Assembly: GCA_039888615.1 (NCBI GenBank)
Contig: JBDQQS010000001.1
Strand: one strand, 5' to 3'
Length of the DNA: 64,000 nucleotides
Origin: Flavimaribacter sp039888615
GTDB taxonomy: Bacteria; Pseudomonadota; Alphaproteobacteria; Rhizobiales; Rhizobiaceae
Shown here: positions 8,690 through 18,499 of the stretch, piece after piece
How positions within the stretch are numbered: the stretch's first letter is position 1
Layout of the letters: each line of letters begins with the position of its first letter
Made by a program: the position numbers and the translations under genes
Notes under the pieces: generated by a model
Database searches by the model: none
Told to the model about the DNA's origin: nothing
The model's input: the letters and a program-made list of their open reading frames with translations, nothing else

Positions 8690-9925
8690 ATGTTTCACTC
8701 ATTGCTTGCAACGGTTTGCGTTTCCTTTGCTCTTCTGGCCATTTCACCAGCCAGCGCCGAACCGGTGACATATATCGACCCGGGACCGGACGCCGCGGAG
8801 AAACTTCAAGAAGCACTCATTCTTGCAAAACCAGGCTCAACGATTTTCATGAGAGCCGGATCCTACGATCTTGCAGATGGTCTTTCGCTGGATATCGAGG
8901 AAGTCACTCTCAAAGGCACAGGCATGGACCAGACGATCCTTTCTTACGCCAATCAGGTCGGCGGTGGTGAAGGTCTGCTCGTCACCGCGCCCGGCGTTAC
9001 GCTTGAAGACTTCACCATCGAAGACAGCAAGGGCGACGGCGTCAAATCAAAAGCCGCCGACAACATCACCTATCGGCGCGTGAGAGTCACATGGACCGGA
9101 GGACCGGACGAAAGTAACGGCGCTTACGGGATTTACCCGGTGGAATCAAAAAACATTCTGATCGAAGATTGTGAAGTTAGCGGCGCATCGGACGCCGGCA
9201 TTTACGTTGGCCAATCTGAGAACATCATCGTCCGCAACTCCCTCGTACAATACAGCGTCGCCGGCATAGAGATCGAAAACAGCAGAAACGCCGATGTCTA
9301 TGGCAATACAGCCACGCACAACACCGGCGGGATCCTCGTTTTCGATCTGCCAAACCTTCCGGTCATGGGCGGCCGGTCGGTACGCGTTTTCGACAATATG
9401 GTTGCGGACAACGACACACCGAATTTCGCGCCTGAAGGCAACATGGTCGGGATGGTCGCTAAGGGCACCGGCATCATGGTCATGGCAAACCGGGATGTGC
9501 ATATCTTCAATAACACTTTGAAAAACAATGGAACGGTGCAGGTCCTCATCGCAACATTTCCTGAAAGTTATGACGACGACAATTACTATCCACACCCCAG
9601 GGCGGTGGTCATAAGGGACAACACCTATGAGAACGGCGGTGCAGACCCGGATGGCGAAGTCGGAATGCTGATTGCCGGGCTAACCGGAAAGCCGGTTCCG
9701 GATATCGTCTGGGACGGCGTGGTGCCTCTGACAGAATGGGTGACGTGGACTTCTGACGAAGATCGAATCTACATCGACGAACCAGGCGGCGCGACATTCG
9801 CCAACCTCCATATGATCCAGAACACACTGTATCCGTGGACGACCTCTCCGGACCGGGATGTTACGGATTACGCCGGATCGCTCCCGGAGCCGAAACCGGT
9901 CTCGCTCCCCCAACTTGAAAAATGA
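8690..9925 (+). CDS. Secreted parallel beta-helix repeat protein
   Basis: 411 residues with a Sec signal peptide (hydrophobic core then SPASAEP, cleavage about residue 23). The rest is right-handed beta-helix sequence: repeated short strands around NIIVRNSLVQY, GIEIENSRNADVYGN and NREVHIF-like turns, related to NosD/pectate-lyase folds. It matches a known protein family whose genes are found next to a diheme cytochrome family (SO_2930/HNE_0200 type), and that partner begins 4 bases downstream. No catalytic residues can be assigned; an exported carbohydrate-binding or lyase-like role is possible but unproven. Confidence 0.82.
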   Translation: MFHSLLATVCVSFALLAISPASAEPVTYIDPGPDAAEKLQEALILAKPGSTIFMRAGSYDLADGLSLDIEEVTLKGTGMDQTILSYANQVGGGEGLLVTAPGVTLEDFTIEDSKGDGVKSKAADNITYRRVRVTWTGGPDESNGAYGIYPVESKNILIEDCEVSGASDAGIYVGQSENIIVRNSLVQYSVAGIEIENSRNADVYGNTATHNTGGILVFDLPNLPVMGGRSVRVFDNMVADNDTPNFAPEGNMVGMVAKGTGIMVMANRDVHIFNNTLKNNGTVQVLIATFPESYDDDNYYPHPRAVVIRDNTYENGGADPDGEVGMLIAGLTGKPVPDIVWDGVVPLTEWVTWTSDEDRIYIDEPGGATFANLHMIQNTLYPWTTSPDRDVTDYAGSLPEPKPVSLPQLEK

Positions 9926-9929
9926 TGGC

Positions 9930-11021
9930 ATGAAGCGGTCGCGCCGAAAACTTCCCCTCGGCTTTCTGGTTGCATTTACATATTCGCTCGTTGCCTGCGG
10001 TTTGTTGGCGAATGTCGAACAGGCTCGCGCCGGCCCGGTCAACGACGCAGCCCTCATGGCCAGCAAACCGGCGCGGCATTTGTCCGAATATAATCTGTTC
10101 GCAGACGGTTTGAAGCAAACGCCGTCGGAAGGCGTCGTGCCTTATGATCTCGTCACGCCGCTTTTTTCCGATTATGCATCCAAGAACCGGTTCGTCTATG
10201 TGCCCGAAGGCAAATCGGCGGAGTATGTCGATGACGATGTCTTCCGGTTTCCGGTTGGAACAACGCTCGTTAAAACATTCTCATACCCTGCTGACCTGCG
10301 TGAACCGACCCGTGACAAAAGCCTTGTCGAAACCCGGCTTCTGATCCACCAGGACGGTGGCTGGAAGGCGTTCGCCTATGTATGGGACGAAGACGCAAAA
10401 GACGCGACGCTGAAGATCGCTGGAAAACGGTTGCCTGTTCATGTAATCGACAATTCTGGCGACCCAATCGACATCAACTACGCTGTCCCGAACGCCAACC
10501 AGTGCAAGGAATGCCACGCCAACGGCGACCGGATAACGCCGATCGGTCCGAGCGCGCGAAATCTCAATCATCAGTTTGACTACGCAACGGGCGCTTCAAA
10601 CCAGTTGGAAGCCTGGTCAGAACGCGGCATTTTGAGTGGCGCGCCAAGGGCGGACGAAGCGCCGCGAGCGGCAAACTGGAACGACGACACTCTGCCGATA
10701 GACGCAAGAGCACGCTCCTATCTAGACGTCAATTGCGCCCATTGCCATCGTCTTGAAGGCGCCGCCAGCAATTCGGGCCTTTTCCTGCGAAGATCGGAAA
10801 CCGACCCTGTGAAATGGGGGTTTATGAAACGACCGGTGGCCGCCGGGCGCGGATCAGGGGATCACAAGTTCGATATTGTTCCAGGCGCCCCGGAAGACTC
10901 GATCCTGATTTTCCGTATGAAAAGCCTCGACCCGGGCGTCATGATGCCAGAGCTCGGCCGCTCCATGGTCCATGTAGAAGCCGTCGAAATGCTTGAGGAA
11001 TGGATCGCCCAGCTCGACTGA
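9930..11021 (+). CDS. SO_2930/HNE_0200-type diheme c-type cytochrome, possibly a lipoprotein
   Basis: About 363 residues. There are two heme-binding CXXCH motifs, CKECH (about residue 193) and CAHCH (about residue 270), the second in a C-terminal cytochrome c domain. The N-terminus has a basic start, a hydrophobic stretch and LVACG, which fits a lipobox, followed further on by ARAGP, which would suit ordinary signal peptidase; either way the product is exported. I chose ATG 9930, four bases after the beta-helix stop, giving tight coupling. Electron-transfer partner and substrate are unknown. It ends 13 bases before the convergent pyrG stop. Confidence 0.85.
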   Translation: MKRSRRKLPLGFLVAFTYSLVACGLLANVEQARAGPVNDAALMASKPARHLSEYNLFADGLKQTPSEGVVPYDLVTPLFSDYASKNRFVYVPEGKSAEYVDDDVFRFPVGTTLVKTFSYPADLREPTRDKSLVETRLLIHQDGGWKAFAYVWDEDAKDATLKIAGKRLPVHVIDNSGDPIDINYAVPNANQCKECHANGDRITPIGPSARNLNHQFDYATGASNQLEAWSERGILSGAPRADEAPRAANWNDDTLPIDARARSYLDVNCAHCHRLEGAASNSGLFLRRSETDPVKWGFMKRPVAAGRGSGDHKFDIVPGAPEDSILIFRMKSLDPGVMMPELGRSMVHVEAVEMLEEWIAQLD

Positions 11022-11034
11022 CTGGATGCCTGGT

Positions 11035-12663
11035 CTATACGAGGCGGGAACGTTCGAGCGCCGCTTCGACGAAAGATGCGAATAACGGATGTGGAGCCAG
11101 AGGACGCGATTTGAGTTCGGGATGGTACTGAACGCCGATGAACCACGGGTGGTCCGCATATTCGATGGTTTCAGGCAAAACCCCGTCCGGCGACATACCA
11201 GAGAACACCAATCCGTGTTCCTCCAGGACATTCTTGTAGTCGTGATTGACTTCATATCTGTGGCGGTGCCGCTCGGAAATCTCTGTCTCACCGTAAATGT
11301 CAGCGATGCGCGTGCCGGGTTTGAGCACGGCGGGAAAAGCGCCGAGCCGCATCGTGCCGCCTAGATCCGCATTCGCAGCGCGTTTCTCAAGCATATTTCC
11401 CTTCAGCCATTCGGTCATTAGGCCGACAACTGGTTCGGACGATTCGCCAAATTCAGTCGATGAGGCGTTTTCAATGCCTGCCAGCGAACGGGCGGCCTCG
11501 ATCACCGCCATCTGCATACCAAAGCAAATACCGAAATAGGGAACCTTCCGCTCGCGCGCGAAACGCGCTGCATGGATCTTGCCTTCTGAGCCACGCTCGC
11601 CGAAACCGCCTGGCACAAGAATGCCGTTGACCTTTTCAAGCCACGGCGCGGGATCCTGTTTCTCGAAAATCTCCGATTCGATCCATTCAAGCTGCACTTT
11701 CGTCTGGTTGGCGATACCACCGTGATGCAAGGCTTCTATCAGTGATTTGTAAGCGTCCTTTAAGCCCGTATACTTGCCGACAATTGCAATCGTGACTTGC
11801 CCCTCCGGGTTGCGGATGCGCGCAGAAACCTTTTCCCAAGCTTCCAACCTCGGCGCCGGAGCCGGGTCAATGCCGAATGCAGCCAGAACTTCTCCATCCA
11901 GGCCCTCCCGGTGGTAGGCCGTCGGCACATCATAGATATTGGCAACATCCAGCGCCTGAATGACCGCGGACTGACGGACGTTACAGAACAGCGAGAGCTT
12001 CCTGCGCTCCTCTTCAGGAATCGGACGATCGGCCCTCACCAGAAGAATATCCGGAGCGATGCCGACTGACTGCAATTCCTTCACGGAATGCTGCGTCGGC
12101 TTGGTTTTCAATTCACCCGCTGCCGGAATCCAGGGCATCAGCGTCAGGTGAATGTAGATCGCGTTGCCGCGCGGCAGATCGTTTCCGAGTTGTCTGATCG
12201 CCTCCAGGAACGGCATCGCCTCGATATCGCCGACGGTTCCGCCGATCTCGCACAATACGAAATCATAGTCTTCGTTGCCGTCGAGGACGAATTCCTTGAT
12301 CTCGTTGGTGACGTGCGGGATGACCTGGACAGTCGCCCCGAGGTAGTCGCCCCGGCGTTCCTTGTCGATAATATTCTTGTAGATGCGACCGGTGGTGATG
12401 TTGTCGGCCTGTACGGCGGATCGACCGGTAAAGCGCTCGTAGTGCCCGAGATCGAGATCAGTCTCGGCGCCGTCATCGGTAACGAAGACTTCGCCGTGCT
12501 GGTACGGGCTCATCGTACCCGGGTCGACATTGAGATAGGGATCGAGCTTGCGGAGCCGCACCCGGTAGCCGCGAGCTTGTAAAAGCGCGCCGAGCGCTGC
12601 GGACGCGATGCCCTTGCCAAGAGAGGAAACCACGCCGCCGGTTATGAATACGTATCGCGCCAT
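11035..12663 (-). CDS. pyrG: CTP synthase
   Basis: 542 residues; makes CTP from UTP, ATP and glutamine. The N-terminal synthetase domain starts with FITGGVVSSLGKGI (P-loop) and contains GGTVGDIE and KTKPTQHS. The C-terminal glutamine amidotransferase has the nucleophile Cys in GICFGMQ (about residue 381) and the His-Glu pair in GVQYHPE. All are in the expected order and the length is standard. Confidence 0.98.
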   Translation of the reverse strand: MARYVFITGGVVSSLGKGIASAALGALLQARGYRVRLRKLDPYLNVDPGTMSPYQHGEVFVTDDGAETDLDLGHYERFTGRSAVQADNITTGRIYKNIIDKERRGDYLGATVQVIPHVTNEIKEFVLDGNEDYDFVLCEIGGTVGDIEAMPFLEAIRQLGNDLPRGNAIYIHLTLMPWIPAAGELKTKPTQHSVKELQSVGIAPDILLVRADRPIPEEERRKLSLFCNVRQSAVIQALDVANIYDVPTAYHREGLDGEVLAAFGIDPAPAPRLEAWEKVSARIRNPEGQVTIAIVGKYTGLKDAYKSLIEALHHGGIANQTKVQLEWIESEIFEKQDPAPWLEKVNGILVPGGFGERGSEGKIHAARFARERKVPYFGICFGMQMAVIEAARSLAGIENASSTEFGESSEPVVGLMTEWLKGNMLEKRAANADLGGTMRLGAFPAVLKPGTRIADIYGETEISERHRHRYEVNHDYKNVLEEHGLVFSGMSPDGVLPETIEYADHPWFIGVQYHPELKSRPLAPHPLFASFVEAALERSRLV

Positions 12664-12812
12664 GGGCTTATGTCGTTACCGCTTTCAAAGTGATTCCACC
12701 AGCCCCATTCGCCACGAAGCCGCAGATTTTTCATTCGGAACCGGCTTGCCGAATCCTCACATGAAAATCGGCGACCCGTTTGAGCCGCCGACCAATCGTT
12801 CACTGGCGCTGA

Positions 12813-13187
12813 TTATTGCCCCGTCGGAATTTGTCCGTCGGAATTGCTGTTACTGTCGGTTTGGCTATCCGTTTCCGACGATCCGCCGAGTTGATCCAGG
12901 ACACTCGTGCCTTCGCTCGGCTGAGTCTGCTGAATCCGTTCCAGGATATCCGTCGGCCGGGATTCATAACGCGCCCAGATGCCCAATGCGATCGACGTGG
13001 CGAAGAAGGCCGCCGCGAGGATACCGGTTGTCCGGGTGAGCGCATCCGCTGCGCCACGGGCCGACATGAAGCCGGAACCGCCTCCACCGCCGATGCCAAG
13101 AGCGCCGCCTTCGGAGCGTTGCAGTAGAACGACGGCGACGAGCGCGACGACCACCATGAGATGAATAACGATCAAAACCGTTTGCAT
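12813..13187 (-). CDS. secG: Preprotein translocase subunit SecG
   Basis: 124 residues. Two membrane segments (about residues 3-20 and 54-72) flank a Gly/Ser-rich loop containing the SecG pattern LLQRSEGGALG. The C-terminal 40 residues are an extended Ser/Asp/Gln-rich tail, longer than in E. coli SecG but common in alphaproteobacteria. It lies between tpiA and pyrG on the same strand, the usual place in this group. Confidence 0.93.
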   Translation of the reverse strand: MQTVLIVIHLMVVVALVAVVLLQRSEGGALGIGGGGGSGFMSARGAADALTRTTGILAAAFFATSIALGIWARYESRPTDILERIQQTQPSEGTSVLDQLGGSSETDSQTDSNSNSDGQIPTGQ

Positions 13188-13305
13188 GAACCTTTTCCTG
13201 CCGAAGTCTGGCGAATGTAGGGATTGGGCGGCTCTTTACACGACGCCGTTGATTATTCCAACCCATAATCTGGGAGATTGAAACGACGGCGTGCGCCGAA
13301 GTGGG

Positions 13306-14067
13306 TCAACTTCTGTATGCTTCACAAATGGCGAGGAAATCCGCCGATTTCAAGCTCGCGCCGCCGACAAGCGCTCCATCGACGTTTACGACCGCCATCA
13401 GTTCCGACGCATTGCCGGGTTTCACCGAACCGCCATAGAGAAGACGCATCTTGCTGCCGGCCTCACCGAACCTGTCTTCGAGCCGGCTTCGGATGAAGGC
13501 GTGCGATTCGGCGACATCGTCTATACTTGGCGTCAGCCCCGTGCCGATCGCCCAGACGGGTTCGTAAGCCACAACGGTATTGAATTCCGTGCAATTTTCC
13601 GGAAGCGAACCTGCGAGTTGCGCGCCCAGAATCGTCAGCGTCTCGCCGGCTTCTCGTTCTTCTTTCGTTTCGCCGATACAAATAATCGAAACCAGCCCCT
13701 GTTCGTGCGCGGCGATCGCCTTTACGCGCACCAGCGCATCGTCCTCATGGTGGTCCGTCCGACGTTCGGAATGACCAACGATGACATGCGTAGCGCCTGT
13801 GTCCTTGATCATCGTGGCTGCGATATCGCCGGTATGCGCTCCGGACGCTGACTGATGACAGTCCTGCGCTCCGATCGATAGCGGCGTATCCAGAACGGTT
13901 CCCGCTGCAAGATATAGCAATGTGGCCGGTGGGCAGATGATTGCGTCAATATTCTCGCCAAGCGCCCCGTCGATACCATTGGCGATTGCGGCTACTTCAT
14001 GCAGAGCATTGCGATCGCCATTCATTTTCCAGTTGCCGGCCACCAGCGGCTTAACTCCCGGTGTCAT
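13306..14067 (-). CDS. tpiA: Triosephosphate isomerase
   Basis: 253 residues. Motifs in order: GNWKMNG (substrate lysine), VIVGHSERR (catalytic His), AYEPVWAIGTG (catalytic Glu) and LYGGSVKPGNA (phosphate-binding loop). ATG 14067 fits the family start better than a TTG five codons upstream. Interconverts dihydroxyacetone phosphate and glyceraldehyde 3-phosphate. Diverges from ppiD. Confidence 0.97.
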   Translation of the reverse strand: MTPGVKPLVAGNWKMNGDRNALHEVAAIANGIDGALGENIDAIICPPATLLYLAAGTVLDTPLSIGAQDCHQSASGAHTGDIAATMIKDTGATHVIVGHSERRTDHHEDDALVRVKAIAAHEQGLVSIICIGETKEEREAGETLTILGAQLAGSLPENCTEFNTVVAYEPVWAIGTGLTPSIDDVAESHAFIRSRLEDRFGEAGSKMRLLYGGSVKPGNASELMAVVNVDGALVGGASLKSADFLAICEAYRS

Positions 14068-14267
14068 TCCCGTACCCCTCAAACCATCGTTGCAGACGAC
14101 GTATCAGGTCGGCGGACGATTTCAAAGTCCAGCAGCCGCATTTCGAATTTGCCACTGTCGCCACGCAGGTCTTGCTAGCGGCTTGCCCGCCGCTTAAAAG
14201 ACGATCAACAAATGCAAATACTGTCGGCGTTTCAACGCGTCGGCTCCCGGGTTAGAATGGAATTCAC

Positions 14268-16163
14268 ATGCTAGACACCCTTCGTCGCGCCGCGCAGTCC
14301 TGGCTTGCCAAACTGCTTCTCATCCTGCTCGTGCTCTCCTTCGGTGTATGGGGCATCAGCGGCACGATGTTCCAGGGCGCCGGCAATTCGGTCGTGACGG
14401 TCGGCGACACCCGCGTGACACAAAACGAATTCCTGCTCGCCTACAACAGGCAGGTGTCCCTGATTTCCCAGCAATTACAGCGCTACGTTTCGAGGGAACA
14501 GGCGCGCACCATGGGCCTCGAAGCGCAAACTCTGAGCATCGTCGCCACGTCTGCGGCTCTCGACGAGCAGTCGCGGCGGATGAATTTGGGACTTTCGGAG
14601 GATCGCCTAGCCGGCATCATCCGCGACGATCCTGCATTCCAGGGCATCAATGGCCGTTTCGACGAAGCCACTTTCGACGCAGTACTGCGCAATTCAGGCT
14701 TTACGCCGGACAGCTTCATCACAAGCCAGCAGAACGCCGCCATCAGAACGCAGATCGTCGATGCGATCGCAGACGGGTATGAAGCTCCCGCGGCTCTGCT
14801 TGAAGCGTTCAACCAGTTCCAGAACGAAAAGAGGACGGTTGACTATCTGTTTCTGGACCGCACGCTGATCGGTGACGTTGCAGACCCAACCGACGAGGAG
14901 GCGTCGAAATATTTCGAAGAGAACAAGTCGAAATACCGCGCGCCGGAATATCGCAAGATCAGCTATGTTACGCTGACGGCCGAGGATATTTCGGACCCGG
15001 CGGCGGTCGCCGAGAATCTTGTGCGGGATGAGTATGACCGCACCAAGGAACGCTACACGACGCCCGAAGAGAGAACAATCGAACAGTTGAATTTCGCGTC
15101 ACGGGAAGACGCCGAAGCCGCCGCCAGCGAACTGGACCAGGGCAAGAGCTTTGACGAACTCCTGAGCGAACAGGGCAAGACGGCTGACGACGTCAATCTC
15201 GGCACATTCTCCAAGGCGTCGGTGCCGGATCAACTCATCGCTGACGCCGCTTTTTCCATTGAGAACCAGGGTGGAACATCCGGCGTGGTCGACGGCGCCT
15301 TCGGCCCGGTCATCTTGCGCGTGACCTCGATTACGCCGGGCGCCACAAAGAGTTTCGGGGAAGTCGAGCCTGAGATCCGTCAGGAAATGGCGCTCGTCGA
15401 CGCAGGAAATATTCTGCTGGACGTGCATGACGCCTACGAAGACGCCCGCGCCGCAGGCGACACGCTTGTGGAGGCGGCGACCAAGCAACAGCTCACGCCT
15501 GTGACCATCGACGCGGTGGACCGAACCGGCCGCGGCCCGAACGGTCAAATGATAAGCGACCTGCCGGAAAAAGCGACGCTCCTGCAGGAAGCCTTCGAAG
15601 CCGACATCAATATCGACTCTCCGCCGATCAGCATCGGTTCGGATGGTTTCCTATGGTACGAAGTCAACGACATCACGCCTTCCCGCGATCGGACGCTGGA
15701 CGAGGTTCGCGAGCAGGTCGTCGCAGACTGGAAAAATCAGCAAACAGACGCGGAGCTGGCCAAACTTGGCGAGGAATTGCGTAAGCGTCTTGCCGACGGC
15801 GAAGAATTAAGCGCGATCGGCGCTGAATACGGACTAACCCCAGACACGAAATACGATATCGGCCGCAACGATCAGGACGCGCTTTTCGGGGCCGACGCGC
15901 TGAACGCCGCCTTCTCAGGCCCGCAAGGCCATGTCGCGCTGGCCAGCGATCCGGACAATACGGCGAGAATCCTGATAAAGGTTCAGAGCGTCACGACGCC
16001 CTCTCCTGCAGAAGACAATAAACTGCCGCCGACCGCCGTCTCTGCGATTTCGGACAGCATTTCCAATGATATTCTCGGGCAAGCCGTTCGCATGATGCAG
16101 GAGGAATTCGGCGTGACGGTAAACGCCAGGCTCGCTGACCTCACCCTCTCGCAAAGCTACTAG
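14268..16163 (+). CDS. ppiD: PpiD-like peptidyl-prolyl cis-trans isomerase (SurA_N/parvulin), membrane-anchored
   Basis: 631 residues. A single N-terminal membrane anchor (about residues 13-32, LAKLLLILLVLSFGVWGIS) is followed by a SurA_N-type chaperone region, a parvulin-like domain around residues 230-360 and a long acidic C-terminal region. This is the PpiD layout: a periplasmic chaperone at the Sec exit. The parvulin domain looks divergent and isomerase activity cannot be judged. It precedes trpD by 14 bases, a common arrangement in Hyphomicrobiales. Confidence 0.9.
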   Translation: MLDTLRRAAQSWLAKLLLILLVLSFGVWGISGTMFQGAGNSVVTVGDTRVTQNEFLLAYNRQVSLISQQLQRYVSREQARTMGLEAQTLSIVATSAALDEQSRRMNLGLSEDRLAGIIRDDPAFQGINGRFDEATFDAVLRNSGFTPDSFITSQQNAAIRTQIVDAIADGYEAPAALLEAFNQFQNEKRTVDYLFLDRTLIGDVADPTDEEASKYFEENKSKYRAPEYRKISYVTLTAEDISDPAAVAENLVRDEYDRTKERYTTPEERTIEQLNFASREDAEAAASELDQGKSFDELLSEQGKTADDVNLGTFSKASVPDQLIADAAFSIENQGGTSGVVDGAFGPVILRVTSITPGATKSFGEVEPEIRQEMALVDAGNILLDVHDAYEDARAAGDTLVEAATKQQLTPVTIDAVDRTGRGPNGQMISDLPEKATLLQEAFEADINIDSPPISIGSDGFLWYEVNDITPSRDRTLDEVREQVVADWKNQQTDAELAKLGEELRKRLADGEELSAIGAEYGLTPDTKYDIGRNDQDALFGADALNAAFSGPQGHVALASDPDNTARILIKVQSVTTPSPAEDNKLPPTAVSAISDSISNDILGQAVRMMQEEFGVTVNARLADLTLSQSY

Positions 16164-16177
16164 GCGCTGAACAAGAC

Positions 16178-17206
16178 ATGTCCGAACTAAAAGACTACAT
16201 CGGCATCGCCGCCAATGGCCGTGCGCTGACCCGGGAGGAAGCGGGCAAAGCCTTCGACATCATGATGTCCGGCGAAGCCACAGCGTCTCAGATTGGCGGT
16301 TTTCTCATGGCGCTGAGGGTACGCGGTGAAAGCGTTTCCGAGATTACAGGCGCGGTCAGCACCATGCGCAGGAAGATGCTTCGCGTGGAGGCCCCTGAAG
16401 ACGCGATCGACATCGTCGGCACCGGCGGCGACGCATCGGGCAGCTACAATGTGTCGACCTGCGCCGCTTTCGTGGCAGCCGGCGCCGGGCTGACCGTCGC
16501 CAAACACGGCAACAGGGCGCTCACGTCCAAATCCGGCGCGGCTGATACGCTCGCGGCGCTTGGCGTCCAGTTGGATCTGTCGCCGGAAGGCATCGCCGCC
16601 TGCATAAGCGAGGCCGGAATTGGCTTCATGTTCGCCCCGGCGCATCATTCAGCGATGCGCCATGTCGGACCGACGCGCGTCGAACTCGGCACCCGTACGA
16701 TCTTCAACCTGCTCGGGCCGATGTCCAACCCTGCAGGCGTCAAGCGCCAGCTCCTTGGCGTCTACGACCCTTACTGGTGCGAGCCCATGGCCGAAGTTCT
16801 TCGCGACCTCGGTTCCGAACATGTCTGGGTCGTCCACGGCGACGGACTGGATGAGATGACGACGGCTGGCGTGACGACGGTGTCTGCGCTTCACAATGGC
16901 GACATCACCCGTTTCGAGGTCACGCCGGAAGATCTCGGTCTGCGCCGGGTCGACCTTGCCGAACTTCGCGGCGGCAACGCCGAACACAACGCGGCCGCTT
17001 TGAAAGACGTTCTCAACGGCGCCAAGAACGCCTATCGTGACATTACCTTGCTGAATGCCGGCGCGGCGCTCGTCATTGGCGACAAGGCGGAAGATCTTTC
17101 CGAAGGCCTCGAACAGGCGACGCGCTCCATCGATAGCGGCGCGGCCAATGCGGTGCTGGACGCCCTGATCAAAACATCCAAATCTCATGTGAAGCCTGCG
17201 GAATAA
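16178..17206 (+). CDS. trpD: Anthranilate phosphoribosyltransferase
   Basis: 342 residues; second step of tryptophan synthesis from chorismate. The PRPP-binding glycine loop reads GTGGDASGSYNVSTCAA (about residue 80), followed by KHGNRALTSKSGAADTLAALG and HHSAMRHVGPTR, both family hallmarks. The trpC start is 3 bases beyond its stop, giving a ppiD-trpD-trpC-moaC-moeA operon. Confidence 0.97.
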   Translation: MSELKDYIGIAANGRALTREEAGKAFDIMMSGEATASQIGGFLMALRVRGESVSEITGAVSTMRRKMLRVEAPEDAIDIVGTGGDASGSYNVSTCAAFVAAGAGLTVAKHGNRALTSKSGAADTLAALGVQLDLSPEGIAACISEAGIGFMFAPAHHSAMRHVGPTRVELGTRTIFNLLGPMSNPAGVKRQLLGVYDPYWCEPMAEVLRDLGSEHVWVVHGDGLDEMTTAGVTTVSALHNGDITRFEVTPEDLGLRRVDLAELRGGNAEHNAAALKDVLNGAKNAYRDITLLNAGAALVIGDKAEDLSEGLEQATRSIDSGAANAVLDALIKTSKSHVKPAE

Positions 17207-17209
17207 TCC

Positions 17210-18007
17210 ATGGCGGACATCCTCAAAAAGATCGAAGAATACAAACGCCGGGAAATCGCCGCGGCGGAGGCCACGCGACCGCTTGCGGAATTGAAGGCGA
17301 TGCTTGCCGATTGCGACACGCCGCGCGGCTTCCACAAGGCGCTCGCCGAAAAACAGGAGCGAGGCGGCTTCGGACTGATTGCAGAAATCAAGAAGGCTAG
17401 CCCGTCAAAAGGGCTCATCCGGGAAGACTTTGATCCTCCGGTCCTGGCGCACGCCTATCAGACCGGCGGCGCGACCTGTCTTTCGGTCCTGACCGACACG
17501 CCGTCATTTCAGGGTGCGCCGGAGTTCCTGACATTAGCGAGAAACGCTACTTCCCTGCCCGCTCTGCGCAAGGACTTCATGTTTGAACCCTACCAGGTTT
17601 ACGAAGCCCGGTCCTGGGGCGCCGACGCCATCCTCATCATCATGGCCTCCGTCAGCGACGACGACGCACGTCTTCTGGAGGACACGGCCGCCGAACTTGG
17701 CATGGACAGCCTCATCGAGGTCCATGACGAAGTAGAAATGGAACGCGCGCTTGCCCTGAACTCCCGACTGCTCGGGATAAACAACAGGAATTTGCGGACA
17801 TTCGAAACCAGCCTGTCGACCAGTGAGAAACTCGCTGTGATGGCGCCCGATGACCGGCTTCTCGTGGGAGAAAGCGGGATTTTTACGCATGACGACTGCC
17901 AACGGCTCGCCGATGTCGGCATCCGTTCCTTCCTGGTCGGCGAAAGTTTGATGCGCAAGGCCGACGTCGCAGCGGCTACACGCGATCTGCTCGCGGAAAC
18001 AGTCTGA
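17210..18007 (+). CDS. trpC: Indole-3-glycerol phosphate synthase
   Basis: 265 residues, a stand-alone (beta/alpha)8 enzyme with no TrpF fusion. Motifs: IAEIKKASPSKG (catalytic Lys), ALRKDFMFEPYQ, LGINNRNLRTF, VGESGIF and FLVGESLMR (phosphate site). Lies between trpD and moaC with gaps of 3 bases each, so translation is probably coupled. Confidence 0.97.
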   Translation: MADILKKIEEYKRREIAAAEATRPLAELKAMLADCDTPRGFHKALAEKQERGGFGLIAEIKKASPSKGLIREDFDPPVLAHAYQTGGATCLSVLTDTPSFQGAPEFLTLARNATSLPALRKDFMFEPYQVYEARSWGADAILIIMASVSDDDARLLEDTAAELGMDSLIEVHDEVEMERALALNSRLLGINNRNLRTFETSLSTSEKLAVMAPDDRLLVGESGIFTHDDCQRLADVGIRSFLVGESLMRKADVAAATRDLLAETV

Positions 18008-18010
18008 GCG

Positions 18011-18499
18011 ATGTCGAAGCCGGACAAACTCACCCATATCGGCGCAACCGGCGAAGCGCATATGGTGGATGTCGGCGACAAGGCGGAAACCGAGCGCATA
18101 GCCGTCGCCGAAGGTCATGTTGTCATGGCCCCGGAAACGCTTACTCTGATCCGCGATGGCGACGCCAGGAAGGGCGATGTTATCGGAACGGCGCGTCTGG
18201 CCGGGATCATGGCGGCCAAGCAGACCTCGACGCTTATTCCACTTTGCCATCCGCTTATGTTGAGCAAGGTGACCGTCGACATTACCGAGGACGACGCCCT
18301 GCCCGGTCTTCATGTCAGGGCGACTGTGAAACTGACGGGAAAGACCGGCGTCGAAATGGAGGCGCTGACGGCTGTTTCCGTCGCCTGTCTGACGATTTAC
18401 GATATGGCGAAAGCCGTTGATCGGGGAATGGAGATCGGTTCCATCAGGCTTGTCTCGAAAAGCGGCGGCAAATCCGGCGACTGGCGGCGTGATCCATGA
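18011..18499 (+). CDS. moaC: Cyclic pyranopterin monophosphate synthase
   Basis: 162 residues; second step of molybdenum cofactor synthesis, acting after MoaA. Signature segments LIPLCHPLMLSKV and GVEMEALTAVSVACLTIYDM are intact, as is the C-terminal KSGGKSGDW. It overlaps moeA by 4 bases. Confidence 0.97.
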   Translation: MSKPDKLTHIGATGEAHMVDVGDKAETERIAVAEGHVVMAPETLTLIRDGDARKGDVIGTARLAGIMAAKQTSTLIPLCHPLMLSKVTVDITEDDALPGLHVRATVKLTGKTGVEMEALTAVSVACLTIYDMAKAVDRGMEIGSIRLVSKSGGKSGDWRRDP

